Shown: piece after piece, positions 1-12,530 of the stretch | Layout of the letters: every line of letters begins with the position of its first letter | Numbering within the stretch: the stretch's first letter is position 1 | Origin: Clavulina sp. PMI_390 | Lineage: Eukaryota > Basidiomycota > Agaricomycetes > Cantharellales > Hydnaceae | Assembly (NCBI GenBank): GCA_015039315.1 | Contig: WIDE01000067.1 | Location: 108,826 to 172,825, forward strand | Direction of reading: 5' to 3' | DNA: 64,000 nt | Made by a program: the position numbers and the translations under genes | Notes under the pieces: model-generated | The model's database searches: none | Seen by the model: only the letters and a program-made list of their open reading frames with translations | What the model was told of the DNA's origin: nothing

Positions 1-690
1 AGGCGCCCTTTGCAGCTTGTGCTGGCCGGAAGCGGAAGTAAAGTAAGCAATTGCAGGCAGGTGCGATCATCTCCAGCCCAAAGCAAGAAGACCACGCAAC
101 CCCCGTCCCCATCGATAGATCGCGCGCCCCCCTGCCCTGTCCCCTTCTGCTCCCGCCCTCCACCCTGATCAGTCGCGGCTGGCCAACACCCGCGTCGTCG
201 GCGTCGGGACATCGCGGACCACTCGAGCCCAGAAAGCGGAGCTGAGCTGATTTCTTTCCACGCTGCATATTACAATCCGTGGAAAGTTCACAAGGTACCA
301 CCAGTGAGAAGAAAGTTGGGCGGTACGCAAAAGAGGCTCACCCACCTGGCATTATTGCGCCTTTGCTATTGCTATTAGCCCCAGGACTGATAGTATTACT
401 ATTAGCCCCTGCTATTGTGTACTGATCGCACCGTGGGGAATCGTGGTAGACGTGCGCCCAAGGGCTGCCATCTCTCGTTCCCGTTTCTGCCTTCTGCCTC
501 CTCCACCTCTCTGCCTTGCGACAGACGGCGCTGACGTCTGCTGAAGCGTTCGATTGCTCTGGAATTGCCACTCGGGGAGATCTAATCTCATCTCCGACTG
601 GGCGCGTTCCGTATTAAGCATAAGGGGCCCTCTCTCAGCAAAGTAGCCGTCAACTACTACTCACTAGTCCACCAGGGCTTGGTCGCCGGT
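1..690. other. Upstream region of the Zn2Cys6 regulator gene
   Basis: No convincing coding exon is visible. The short frames here are proline/serine-rich or antisense and lack splice-supported continuation. The last 70 bases before the ATG at 691 (ending in a GTCGCCGGT context) are probably 5' leader. I cannot place a transcription start. Confidence 0.4.
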
Positions 691-3600
691 ATGGATCCTA
701 TCCAAGCCTCCTCCTCGAATCCTGCTCCTTCTGGGCCCCCGGGACCTAATCAACCGGCTGCGAAGCCTCCAATCATAAGAGGTGCAAAGTAAGTCTCCAG
801 TGACACCACTACGCCCGTGCTCGCGGCCCCTCCCACCCTTTCTGCCGCAACACTTTCTTCTTCCTTTCTCTCTCTTTCCCTCCTGTATCTCCTTCTCCTT
901 TCCGCCCTTTCCATCTCTCTACCTCCACCCCGTCTTCCTCGTCTCTTTGCGCTCCCCATGTATGCCGTAGCACTAACCAATCGCGCCCAACATTCTCCCA
1001 GAGCATGCACCGTCTGTCGTCAAGCCAAGGTATGTCGCACCTTCCCCCGTCTTTTCACCCCAGCTGTAAATTCCCCGATGTCTGATTCCCTCGCCGCCAC
1101 CTCCCCTAGATGCGCTGCATCGTTGCAGAGAGCGGCGGCCCTTGCAACAGGTGTAAAAAGCAAAACTCTCCGTACGCATACACACACTTACGCGCATGCG
1201 CTCTGTCCTTTTCCTCTTTACTGACGTCTCGTCTGTTCCCTTTCTTTCTTTCTTCCCTCAACAGGTGTATCTTTGAAAAGCATCGGCGAGGGCGCAAGCC
1301 TGGCTCCAAGTATGTGCAGCTCCCATATCGATCGCACTATCTACCTTCGGCCCCTCCGACTTGCCATAGATCTCAATAATGAACTGTCTAACTGACCTCA
1401 CCCCCAAACACTCTCTCCTCTGGTCTTCTGCTTCAATATCAATTACTTGTCCCGTCATATCCCCTGCAACTCAACAACTCGACACACACGACGTACGCAA
1501 TCCCCAACCAGGTTGTCTGAAAGCTCCAAACTTCAACGAAGGCTCGAGAAGAGCAAGCAGCAGCAACAGCAACAACAGCAGCAACAACAGCAATCCTCCC
1601 CTCAAGCCTCAAACGCCGGAGATCCCTCGTCCTCGAGCTCCAACAACGGATCTACTTCAACACCCCACACCTCTCGTGCCGTCATCGGCGTCCCCCCCTA
1701 TGGCACCTCCCCCAGCACAGCAGTTGGCTCGCTCACCCTCACATCCCCCTCAACATCAAGACCCGGCACAATGAATATGGGTATCGGCGCCATGTCCGCT
1801 TGGCCAGCCACCTCCGCCGGAGGAGGCCCCCCTCCCCCTCTTGCCTCACCATCCACTTCTACGTCTGGGGCTGGCGTCCAATACATTCAGATACCCGAGT
1901 ATCAGCAGGTAGGGGGTGCCCAAGGTCCGCAAGGTGCCGCCGCCGCTGGCGCGAATGGGGCAAGCGGCGTCAATGTCAATGGGAACGGAATGATGATGCA
2001 GAATTCACCTGCTTCTGGGCAAGGATCGAGTGTTAGCGTGAGTGTTCATGCCCTATTCTTCTCGAGATTATCATTATTTCGATCGCTCTCTTACCGTGTT
2101 GTTCTCTTTCTCTCGACCCTAAATGGATCACGGGAACTTCGGTTTTCATTTTTTTTCCTTTGTGTGCTGTGCTAAATTTCTCTTTTTCTTTATTCCGACT
2201 TTTGGGTGTGTGTGCGTTCGGGTGCGGATGGATCGACAATACAGAACACGAGAGGCGTGAAGCGCTCTCGCTCACCAACAATGGACATGGATATGGACGG
2301 AGACCAGTACAGCGCGGGGGGCGCCCCAGCCTTCTCCCACGGCCTCCATCACCCTTCATCCTCCAGCACTTCCTCGTACCCACCACAGCAGTATGGATCG
2401 GGCGCATTCACTTCTGTAGGAGCTACCACTGCTCCCCCTCCCTTGACACACTCCCACACATATCCACACGCCCTACCCACTCATTCGCCCCTGTCCACAC
2501 ATCACCATCCACCTCAGCATCACAGCCGGACCTCGAATGTCCGCGGTGGTGGGGACGACGGCCACTCGGATTCGGAACATGAGCGGAACGGGAACGGGGA
2601 CTACCTCAGTCGTCCACGACCCCGCCCGCGGCGTGAATCGTATACGGACCATCACTATTCCTCATACCATAATCACCACACCTCACATCACCCCCATGGT
2701 TCGTCACACCACCACCCAAGCACGTCCCCGCGACATGAGCGTGACCGCCTCGACCGATCGCGCGATCACAATGGCGCGGACTCTGACTCAGATACGGCAT
2801 CTTCACACTCGTCTCGCTCTCCCAAGCGACAACGCCGCGGCTCGGGCTCGGGCGACGGGGACAGCGGGGACCGTGATTCGGACAGCGCAAACAACGATTA
2901 TGGGCTCTTCCCTGCAACGCTGCTCGCCGAGGAGAAGCGCGCGAGCTTCTTCAAGACTATCTTGAACCCGACTAACGATGATGGCGGAAGCCCGACGGGT
3001 GCGGGCGGGAGCAGCGGTGGTAGTGGGGGCATTGGGAGCGGCACTACCGCTGGTAATGGCGCGACAGGAGGCGGTCCATCGGATACGCCAGGCATGACAG
3101 CAGCGAGCGTGGGTGGAGCAACCCCTGGTGCGGATGGTGCTGCGGGCGGAGCATCTGGCGCAGGTGCTGGAGGAGCCTCATCGTTGGGTGGTGCATCCGG
3201 TGCTGGTGCTGGTGGCAAGCGCGACGTCACGCGTTCACCCCAGGTCGGCGTGTCGGGAGCAAACGGGGATGGTTCCGCTGCTGGTAGTGCGGCGACCAAC
3301 TCGGGCGGAGGTGCAGCCTCGACGGGAGGCGGTCGCGGACCCGCAGAGAAGTTCTTCGGGGCAAAGAAACCGTTACCAACGTTCGATGATCCCATCTCGA
3401 TGAACCTCGTCACGGAGGAAGAGGCCAAGACTCTGTTTGACCTGTACGTTTTTCCGATTCTTCCTACTTTCTCTTTTCGTTGTCGTCATTGTTGCCGATC
3501 TCGGCTATCTTTCCTCTCCTTCAAACATATCGACCTGGTCATTAACTTCCTTTTTTCATTTCGACAATCATCCTATCTGTAGAGTCTTCCTGCGTCTGAA

Positions 3601-5740
3601 TCCCTTCATCTGTCTGTTCGACCCGACCCTGCACACCGTTGAATATGTGCGCTCGACCTCGCCATTCCTTTTCACTTGCCTCATTATGGCCGGCTGCAAG
3701 TTCTGGAAACCGCATTTGTACCCGGCATGCCAGCAGTTGGCGCACGAGAACTGTGTCAAGGTGTTCCAGCACGGCATCAAGAATGTTGGCGTCGTCCAGG
3801 CGTTTGCGTGCATGACATACTGGAAGGAACCCGATGATAACGTGAGTTCAAGATTCTCTTTCCTTCTCCTTTGGGGAGTTGGGGCTAGAACTAATAACCA
3901 TGTGGTGCATCTAGAATGTGTGGATGTACATCGGCTATGCATGCCGTATGGCCCTCGAGCTAGGACTCAATCGCTATGTATCTAAGCCGGCAGAGAGCGA
4001 GTCTGATGAGGCGTACCGCGAACGCCGCAACAAGGAGCGAACGTACCTCGTCTTGTTCGTGCACGATCGATCCCTTGCGATGCAAACTGGTCGCCACTGG
4101 ATGCTTCCTGAGGATGACCTCATCAAGCATTCACATCGTTGGCATGAGGCGCGTGTTGTGAAGCCAGAGGACGTCATTGTTGCAGGATTTGTGCAGCTGC
4201 GACGAATTGCGGTACGTGTCTTGTTGTATTGCCGCCTTAGCTGGGTTTTGCTCATTTGGGATTCGTCTTGGATTCACTAGGCCGAGACTACCGATGTGTT
4301 CTATCTACACAAAGGGCAGCCCGGCATGCTGTATGCCGATGTGAACTATGAGATCCTCCTAAGGGGATGCAACGCCAAGCTGACAGCATGGTCGAATCAC
4401 TGGACCGGGGAACTCACAAAAGGTTCGTAGCATTTAGTAACCCATGACTACAGTTCGGCTCACAATTTTGCAATACCCTATCCAGCAAACGGCGAGAGAT
4501 TCCATCAGTCGACGCTGTCCTTCTTCCGCCTGCACGTTCGCTTGTGTCTCAACAGCTTTGGTCTGCAGTCTTCTATGCAAACGGCAAGCCGAGAACAGCC
4601 TAGCCTGCAAGCATTGTCGAACTGCTACACTAGCGCCCTGCAGTCATTGGAGATCGTTACGGCCGAGTTCGCTCCGATCGGCATGCTCGTACGTTTTCTT
4701 TTTCTGCCTGAGTATCTCGCCGAGGCGAATAGACATTTATTAATCGCCTTACCTTCCTTTAGCGGTATGTCCAAGACTCGATTACGGTGATGACTGCATA
4801 CTCTGCTGTCTTCTTGCTTCGGGTGAGCCCTCCCGGTGTTCCGTACTTTTTGTAGTTGCTAATGATGGGGTATCCCTGGATCTTGCTTTGCTCGACCCTG
4901 TAGCTGCTCCGCCACTCGTCGACTCTATCAGATCTCCATGAGGAGGCCACGCGAAAGATCTACGATCTGATATCACAGACGGCCGACGTCTACCAGGAGG
5001 CGGCCCTGATGGCCACCTCGTCGGGGTCAGCAGGCTATCATGCTCGCTTCCTCCGCAGCCTCGTGGCGAAAGATTTGGCCGACAAGGCGCGCGAAGCCAA
5101 GCGACGGTCCCACAAGGCCGCTCGCGATGGAGAATCCGTCAGTGGCTCGTCAGTCAACGCAGGGTCGCCCTCATTGCTGCCCTCGCCGACATCGAACATG
5201 ATTCCGCCTTATCATCCGCCTGTGACAGCACAGTTCAATGCCATGCCCGATGGCAGCGGTAGTGGAGGGACAAGTGGAGCGGTTGGCAGTAGCGAGCAGC
5301 AGTCGAACGGAAATGGTATAGTGTCGTCACCCTCGGCGATGACACCAAATCCATTCGTCCTGCCCTCATACACCAATCCTTCCACTGCGACGCTTCTCGG
5401 ACCATCAGACGGGCTCACGTCTGTCCAACAGCAGCAGCAACAACAGCAACAGCACGCTCAGGACATGCAAACGTTCACATCCGCCCTCACCGCACCAATG
5501 CCGCTTCAGGATCCATCATCGTTCCAGTTCTACTCGCGCCCGCAAAATGGTGTCGATGGTACCGGTGCTACGGGCCTGGGCTTCCAGCAGTACAACCCCA
5601 ACTCGCCGTGGGACCCGCAAAATCAGACGCTCGCTGATGCCTTTGGGCAGCCCGAGTACCAGCAACTCAACGGCGTGTCAGACGCAGACATCAATTACTG
5701 GAAACACATGTTCGTCAATCTTGGGTTCAACAGCGGGTAA
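691..5740 (+). CDS. Zn(II)2Cys6 transcription factor with fungal_trans domain
   Basis: A nuclear DNA-binding regulator; targets are unknown. My 12-exon model is 691-788, 1002-1029, 1110-1171, 1265-1309, 1512-2037, 2245-3443, 3583-3841, 3915-4211, 4281-4422, 4486-4688, 4763-4822 and 4904-5740. The phases close and give about 1,251 aa. The Zn cluster reads ACTVCRQAK, then MRCIVAESGGPCNRCKKQNSP, then CIFEKHRRGRKPGSK, so all six cysteines are present although the motif is split over three exons. A linker and a Gln run (about residues 90-105) follow the cluster. A long low-complexity Ser/His/Gly region comes next. The fungal_trans (PF04082-type) core starts near VTEEEAKTLFDL (about residue 640) and includes NPFICLFDP and NVWMYIGYACRMALELGLNR. 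A second Gln run lies near the C terminus. The start was chosen because it is the first ATG in frame with the Zn exons. Target class is not inferable. Confidence 0.87.
1557..1592 (+). repeat. CAG/CAA microsatellite encoding polyglutamine
   Basis: A mixed CAG/CAA run codes about 12 consecutive Gln directly after a charged linker that follows the Zn cluster of the transcription factor. A second, shorter run lies at about 5,429-5,451 in the last exon. Interrupted codons (CAA within CAG) suggest selection for Gln rather than simple slippage; that is inference. Confidence 0.8.
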
Positions 5741-8700
5741 TTGTATCGATCTAGTATGGCATCAAAAACAATTTGTGCTGCTCGTGCTTTCTTCGCTCTG
5801 CTCTCTCTCCTCTGCTCTGCCCGCTTCGTGTTTTTCCCGGTTGTCTTAATCCCAACTGCTCCCCACTTCCCCTTTGGAACACCTCACTGGTTCCTCTTCT
5901 CTCTATGCGTTCCATGGTCTTATGTTAACGTCACTCTTCTGCCGACTGTGTGCGCGTAAAATGTGCATCAATTGCAATCTGTTAGCTATCATCAATCGCC
6001 CCCTTTCTGCAACACAATTGTTTTCCTTTTTTCCTAGAACGGAATCCCTCCTCTTCCTCCTCCCCCTCTCTGGTTTTTGATCTCTCGCTTCGCTTTCCGG
6101 CAAACTCTTGTTGTAGTTGTGTGTGGCTAACTAATCATGATGAAGATGCCCTTATGAACCTATCTCGACATCCTTTCTCCTCTATCTTTCCTGTCTCTGT
6201 TCTCTGCTGTCTCTATCGTTCCATTTATCGAGTCTTCACTCTTGTACAACACCATAGCTTAGCAAGCTAACATGATATTCCAATCATTCGCGTATCCTCC
6301 CTCCGGGAAATTCAATGAGTCCCTGAACAGGCAACTTTGAGCCATGGTTCTATTATTCACTCCTTTGATTGTCATAACCGTTGCATTATGCACCCCCGCT
6401 GCTGATTATCTTTTTTGCCGGTGACTATGTGGAAATATGAATCTTCGCAAGCCCTAAACAGGAAGTCCTATCCTGGATGGAATCTCCAGCCCGGCATCTA
6501 AATCCTGTGGATGATCGACCCCAAAATGATTCAGAAGCTGGTACCTGTCGTCGTGGCTCGGGAGCGCTGTTCGGTTTGTGGGGGATCATAGCAAATACGC
6601 ATTGGGCGCTCTGCTCTTGACCAACGCCCATTTCGCGGCCCCATCAGAAAGAGTGATGGGCGCAGAACCAATTGCGGGGTGGGACGGGATCCAGCCATAG
6701 AAGGAATTAAAGGAAAGACAGAAAATATACGTTACTGTGAGCTGTCATTTGGTCATATGGACCTCCGCATCCGCATGGAGTTATAATACACTGTGTACGT
6801 AGTAAGGTCCTAGCCACTCCTTCGTTCTCAATGGGCGGCTGGCGTAGCGCACGGTCTCATTATTAGTGCTTTGTGGGGGAAGTGAAGATCATAGGAGGAA
6901 GGGCCCGAGACGTGCGTTTGAGAGAAAAATGGCGCGCGGATCCGAGCGCGCCACCACCATCACCTAGCTAGTTGCATTGGGGAACGGAGCGGCGCTGGCA
7001 GGTCCCGCATGTAGATAGATAGACAGACACCCCTTTTGTGGCGTAAGAAGGTACATGCAACATCTCCACCACCGTCTGGCGCGGAGAAGGTTGCACCGAT
7101 AATTCCTAATAAATTGCATGCGCTGCAGCCATTCCGGCAACCAATCGCACTGGAAGACGTGCATGCACTTGCTGGATATTACAGACTTACATCTGATTCC
7201 TAGAGTGCTATTGTTCGTTGAAAGCATAATCAACTATCAAAGTATGATGGACGGGCATGGAACGGGAGCGGTCTAGGCGGTCCAGCGGCTTTGGGTCGCA
7301 ACAGCTGGTAAAGAAGCAGTGACGACATCAGCCCCGATCTGGTCTAGTCGAGGATTGTACCGCGAGAGGTAGCTCAATAAGGCTTCCACGCATCCTCCAG
7401 AGCTATTCATCGATCGTTGGAGAAGGGACGAAGAGGCTCGCATGGCCCCTGTGACATAAGTAAGTAGCCGGAAGGGCCAAGGGATGCAATGCCCGTCATT
7501 CGTCCATTGTCATGAAACGGCGGAAGTCTATCTCATCTCATCGAGACCGACGCCCCCCGATGGAAATGAGAGATCGATCAGAGTTGCCTGCAGCTGTCAG
7601 TGCCATGAGCGCTTCATGTAACTCAGCAATCAGGAAACGAACAGAAACGGCGCTGAATCGTCCGGCGAATTTCTCGAGAGCCGCAGTGACACATGTCACC
7701 CCCTTTGTTTGACAATTCATTCATGTGGTGATAATCGGATCTTCGGGTTTGAACTGATAACGATTGGAAGGTACCGCCCAGAATGCGTTTTCCTAGACGA
7801 GAGCTATGATCGTCACAGTGGTGGCGCCTAGCCTCTCACATAGAATCGTCGCACTGAACACGCCGCTTGAACGGAACAACTGATGTGCAACTAACTTGAG
7901 AGCTGCGCAACTGAACGTATCACGGCTGGCGAATCAATGTGTGGCGACAAACACTCCTCTACGCGAGCGGCGGAGGACGGAGAATCTGTATTAGTATCCA
8001 CCTAACAATTCTGTGTGGACCCTCAGTAAACGTTCCAGGAATGTGACACAGATGCCGAGCAGTTTCGCAGGAGAGTTTCTCCGATTGTATCTTTTTTCTC
8101 CACAAGATATGGCATTGGGATCCGACATCACGGCGATACGATACCATCGTCCAGGAATGGGTAGCCAATAAGCTGGTGATGGGTACTCATGAGCGCTTTG
8201 CTCCGAGTGAGAGATTGGCGGCGAGGACGCAGCGGCGCGCTTCTTTGCTATATTGTAATGAGTCCGCGCGCTCTCCCTCGCTCATATACTTGCCGTCCAG
8301 CTGCAATACCAGCTCGAAACCTGGAAAGTCTGGATTGAGGGGATGCGCAGCTGCGCAGATCACGGAAATGCATCCATCTTACACGGGCATATGGTGTGTT
8401 GGCACTCCTGCCAATCATTCTCGCCGGGGTTCGAGCTGATATGGAGTTACGGTCAAGCTCTTGGTGGGGCTGGAGAGCCATTGGGGGGTTTAGATCATGA
8501 TTCTCAATCGTCCTATACTCCAATGAGCGACTCATTTATGCGTGCATGGGGAAATTTTTGGTGTTGGTTGAGTATCATGCACAGGGAGTGCCTGTGACTA
8601 GTGAGGGATGAGGGGGAAGAATCAGCTTAATAGAGCTTATTATTTCACGCTCCCGATGAAGGTCACCATAAAATGGCAAATTTGAAGACCGCACACCGCT

Positions 8701-10300
8701 GTCTCGTAAGGAGGGAATGGGTCACTCCATGCTCCCAAGCATCTACGATTGGCTCCGATGTTCTATGATCGAGGCATGCAAACTATCTATTAACAACAGC
8801 TGCTCCGAACACAGTGTGCTAGGAACTTTTCTCTCTCTTTCTTGCGCTGTATCCGGCTATTATTATAAGTGCTAATAAGCTGACGACGAAGGCAATCGCA
8901 CTTCTGAGCCGAACAGGATAGTGAGCGTCTATGTAACATATAAGACTCCTGCGAAATAAAGCGAACCTCAACTCACGGATCAGCCCACAACAGCTCTATT
9001 ATATTAATGGCTGAGCATTGGAGAGAAATGTCAGTATTGCGCCCACGCATAACATCTAATTTATTCGTCTTAAATGATAGACTTATGTGGTCAATAAAAC
9101 TAGGAAAATTGAATTGCCGTTCTAGGCCACCCTACGTGGGTGCCTGAAATCTCAGCGCTGGTGTCGTCCGAACAATCGGCATCAAGTCCAGCTTTTCTGC
9201 GCTGAGATAAAACTGCTTGGCTACAAGCGTATCACCCACGTCGGCGACAGTGAGGCCATCATCACCAGCACAATTGAGTCATCTGGCGACCTCCTTGCCG
9301 AGCACCATGGCGCACCACACGAAAACTACTGTGGTGGTCGTTATCATGTTCCGTTGCTCTACCTTCGCCTCGCATATGCTGACTGCTCTTCACCTTCCCT
9401 CCTTCGACCCTGAGACCTAATCTTTGCCCCTTGCATTCGCTGTATCGACTCATTCACAGACCGCATTGTTTCTTGGCGATAGTGACCCCAGCCCATATGC
9501 TGCCTACTTCCGAGTACTTCGGTTTACCTTGCTGCTTTGCCTGGCGCTCATCATTGCTTTGACGGTTTGACCTCGCCCCATGGTGAAACCTGATGCTGGT
9601 ATCTTCATATTTATTATTGATGGGGAACAAAAGGCGCCTCTTCTTTCTTTTGTAATTACGGTACATTGGCTTCATCCCCCCCCCCCCCCCCTTTGTCATT
9701 TAGAAATTGGGTGATTCTATTCGCCACCCCCGGGAGACTATCACCACTACCTTCGGGCCGAAGCCGATTTCTGAGAACGGGGGTGCTGGTGACAATCGAC
9801 CACCCCCTTCGAGTCACGCCTGTATCGAATTGGTGGCTCTCACATGTCGCCGCTGAAATGATCTCGATTGCGCTTCGCCTGGCGCTGGGGCTGGGCTTGG
9901 CCCTGTACTTACTACATAGGTAGACCAATAATAAAAAATGTGTTCTCTACAATACATAGTGCAATCAAGCTATTCAGAACAATTGGTACAATATGTGGTT
10001 CTGCGCCTATTCGACCGCCTGAGTAGTGCTGAGCTGAACCACCACTTCACAACCTTCGGCAGTATTATTGATCAGGGTTGCCTGCTCAGAGCTCCCCGAC
10101 CAATTGCGTTTCCTGCGGTTCATTCAACCTATCGAACCTTCAGTGCTAGCTCTCATTCCATTCTCTTGTCTCAATCAGAAGGCCAGTCCCACATCTGTCA
10201 GAGGTAGCCTATAGCGGCAAATACCTTCCCCGCACAGCAATTTTCCTGGGTGAAAATCGAAGCGGGGCAGCAATAACATCGTCTGACCCTCCCCTACAAT
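5741..10300. other. Gene-poor region, no supported gene
   Basis: After the regulator's stop codon there is pyrimidine-rich, UTR-like sequence to roughly 6.3 kb, then mixed sequence with no frame that shows splice-supported continuation or a recognisable domain. A C16 homopolymer lies at 9,676-9,691. The frame at 9,666-9,923 begins in that tract and looks spurious. I see no tRNA, rRNA or transposase here, but divergent non-coding RNA cannot be excluded. Confidence 0.5.
9676..9691. repeat. Poly-C homopolymer (C16)
   Basis: Sixteen consecutive C on the + strand, adjacent to no supported gene. The length may be unreliable because of sequencing error in homopolymers. Confidence 0.9.
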
Positions 10301-11061
10301 TTGAATTGTGTCACAGCTAGTGATTTACATGAATTAGTGACACTAAAAAGGGGGGTGATGGTTTCCTGGGGGTGGCAAATAGAAACACCCATAGAAATTT
10401 GTTTGATTAATAGCTTGACCTCTCTTCATGTGACTTAACCTAGCCTTTTCCGCCCAATTTACTTTCAATAGCAGTACTTGATCTAAGCACTAGAATAATG
10501 CCTGTCTTTGAGTGTCAAAAGGCTGATTTGCCACCTTCCTTGCTGGATATCCGCCTTAATGAACAATCCACCAATAGCCAAGAAATCCTCATGCACAACA
10601 CCCTCCCTTCCATCAGTGAGCTTTGTAGCCTCCTGGTCCTAAAGCCAACCTGCACCAACTTGGTTGGCTCCATAACACAGAGGCTTCAGAGACTATTCAT
10701 TCAGGGCTCTGTTGTCTGGATCTTGCATATATAACATCTATAATGTGTGGTGGGTAGTATGACAGAGTAAATCAGCTAAGAATGTATCAGATAGAGAATG
10801 CAGTTGACAAACAATTAACTAACTACCTATAAGCTCTGAAAAAAAGAAAAAAGAAAATGAAGAGCTACTTGTAGAAGGGAATATGGTGCATGGGTCAGAT
10901 ACCTCTCATTTTCGCATTTTTTCACTAATAAACCTAACTTTGGGATGTGGAAATAGGACCTTGGTCAGACTCACCATTACCTGGGCTATGGATGTTCTAG
11001 CCAGTTACATCACATCACACTCCATCCTAATTCGCTCCCTACCTTGCTCACTATGATTGGT

Positions 11062-11361
11062 NNNNNNNNNNNNNNNNNNNNNNNNNNNNNNNNNNNNNNN
11101 NNNNNNNNNNNNNNNNNNNNNNNNNNNNNNNNNNNNNNNNNNNNNNNNNNNNNNNNNNNNNNNNNNNNNNNNNNNNNNNNNNNNNNNNNNNNNNNNNNNN
11201 NNNNNNNNNNNNNNNNNNNNNNNNNNNNNNNNNNNNNNNNNNNNNNNNNNNNNNNNNNNNNNNNNNNNNNNNNNNNNNNNNNNNNNNNNNNNNNNNNNNN
11301 NNNNNNNNNNNNNNNNNNNNNNNNNNNNNNNNNNNNNNNNNNNNNNNNNNNNNNNNNNNNN
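11062..11361. other. Assembly gap (300 N)
   Basis: A run of exactly 300 N inside the CCAAT/ATTGG repeat array. The frames spanning it are artefacts. ATTGG units on both sides suggest the gap is a collapsed tandem array. Confidence 0.98.
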
Positions 11362-11480
11362 TTCTAATTGGCTCCTTTCTTTCTTGTTTCTGATTGGTTC
11401 ATTTCTTTCTTGAATTTGATTGGCTCATTTCTATCTTGATTCTGATTGGTTTTCTTCCACCCTTAACTCTGATTGGTTAC
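11362..11480. repeat. 26-bp minisatellite carrying ATTGG (CCAAT) boxes
   Basis: ATTGG starts at 11,367, 11,393, 11,419, 11,445 and 11,472, giving spacings of 26, 26, 26 and 27. The units resemble TGATTGGTTCATTTCTTTCT. Further isolated ATTGG boxes occur at 11,564 and 11,624 and just left of the gap at about 11,056. Such arrays can act as CCAAT-factor binding platforms; function here is inference. Confidence 0.8.
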
Positions 11481-11674
11481 GTTTTCTCTACTTTTCATTT
11501 GCTACCCTTGTGTCAGACCCATTCCACTGCTCTGGCAGTTTCCCATTTTGCGGGATTACTTTGATTGGTTTCCCACTCTTTGGTACATCTATGATTTGTT
11601 TCCTGTTCTGTGGAATGATTTTGATTGGTTACCAGCTTACTATACCTAGTCCTGTGGCTACGCCACATAGCATG

Positions 11675-11683
11675 TATATAAGG
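11675..11683 (+). promoter_or_regulatory. TATA-like box downstream of the CCAAT array
   Basis: TATATAAGG follows about 50 bp after the last ATTGG box. A C/A-rich leader-like sequence runs from about 11,705. A GTAAGT...CTAAC...TAG string at 12,130-12,164 resembles a very short (35-nt) intron. No ORF follows on this strand, so a non-coding or retroelement transcript is the most that can be proposed. Confidence 0.4.
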
Positions 11684-12530
11684 ACAGGCAGACTGCCTGA
11701 CAGGAGCATCAAATCATACACCTAGCAATTTCCCCCATAACCATCAAATCATTAGCCATTATCCACACTAAGCAATAAGCTTAACCTCTAAACCACATTA
11801 TCCTATCCAGCCTTAATTGTTGATTAGTGTCAAGTAACCCTTAACCTACCCTAACACCAGAGATAGTCTCAGCTGAATCAGAGAGCAGGCCTGTACCCAT
11901 CAGAACACACAAATAAGTTCGTGAATAGGAGTCACAGAGATCTAGCATCTTTAGAACCTGAACTCACTTTAGAGTGCTTAGTGCCAGTAGTCAGAAGGTC
12001 AAACCTACAACTAACAACCTTATAGCTAGATAAACCATCCATCTCATTCCCCAATCATCTATCCATTTCCTAATCTTTCCCCTCAACTCTTAGCTCAAAA
12101 GCTTAATCACCGAATCAGTCTTGGTGGAGGTAAGTCTGGTGACCTACTAACATTCTCTTAATAGGTCTTTCAACCGGATTTTTCCCTTCCTCACTACTAC
12201 AGCAGCAGCAGTGGTGACCTATGGCACACATCAATTTCATAAGCTGTTACTTGCTGGCCAATCAAAGAAGTTGAGTCTGTTGACTGATCAAGATTTCCAC
12301 TGTAATGGGATTTGATATCTTGTTAGAGCTAGTGATTTCCAATAATTTGCAGTATAAAAAGAATGAGACTAGGAGGGGAGTCCCTTCCCCCCAGGGGTCA
12401 CAAATAGAATTTTCTTGCTATAATGTTCCAAAATTTCCCCATTTGTCTGTGGTAGAGGTTAAATATTCTTGATACTAGATCATAGTCTGAGAAACTAATT
12501 ACAAAGCAAGGACCTGGTGTAGCAGCTGAA

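Larger units (their letters stand above)
10300..12420. mobile_element. Candidate LTR-retroelement-like remnant, no coding region left
   Basis: This AT-rich block contains an inverted GTGTCAC/GTGACAC pair around 10,308-10,344 and a purine run AAAAAGGGGGG near 10,345-10,355. It continues with a CCAAT-box array, a TATATAAGG site (11,675) and two copies of TGGTGACCTA (12,137-12,146 and 12,212-12,221). The phrase AGCTAGTGATTT recurs near 10,314 and 12,330, each followed by a purine-rich stretch. A polypurine tract, an enhancer-like U3, a TATA site and a primer-site-like word are the order expected of an LTR unit, but no paired LTRs, gag or pol are visible. It could equally be an unrelated promoter and leader. 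A 300-N gap lies inside. Confidence 0.3.

Noticed and set aside
5741..9000. tRNA or rRNA genes
   Set aside because: I looked for B-box-like GGTTCGANNCC words and found no convincing cloverleaf; a covariance-model scan would be decisive.
9666..9923. 85-aa frame on + and 90-aa frame on -
   Set aside because: They start at or read into the poly-C tract, with no splice-supported extension and no domain.
11044..11413. Frames of 107 and 118 aa
   Set aside because: They consist almost wholly of N; artefacts of the gap.
11362..11480. CRISPR-like 26-bp repeats
   Set aside because: Repeats are contiguous and degenerate without unique spacers; it is a minisatellite.
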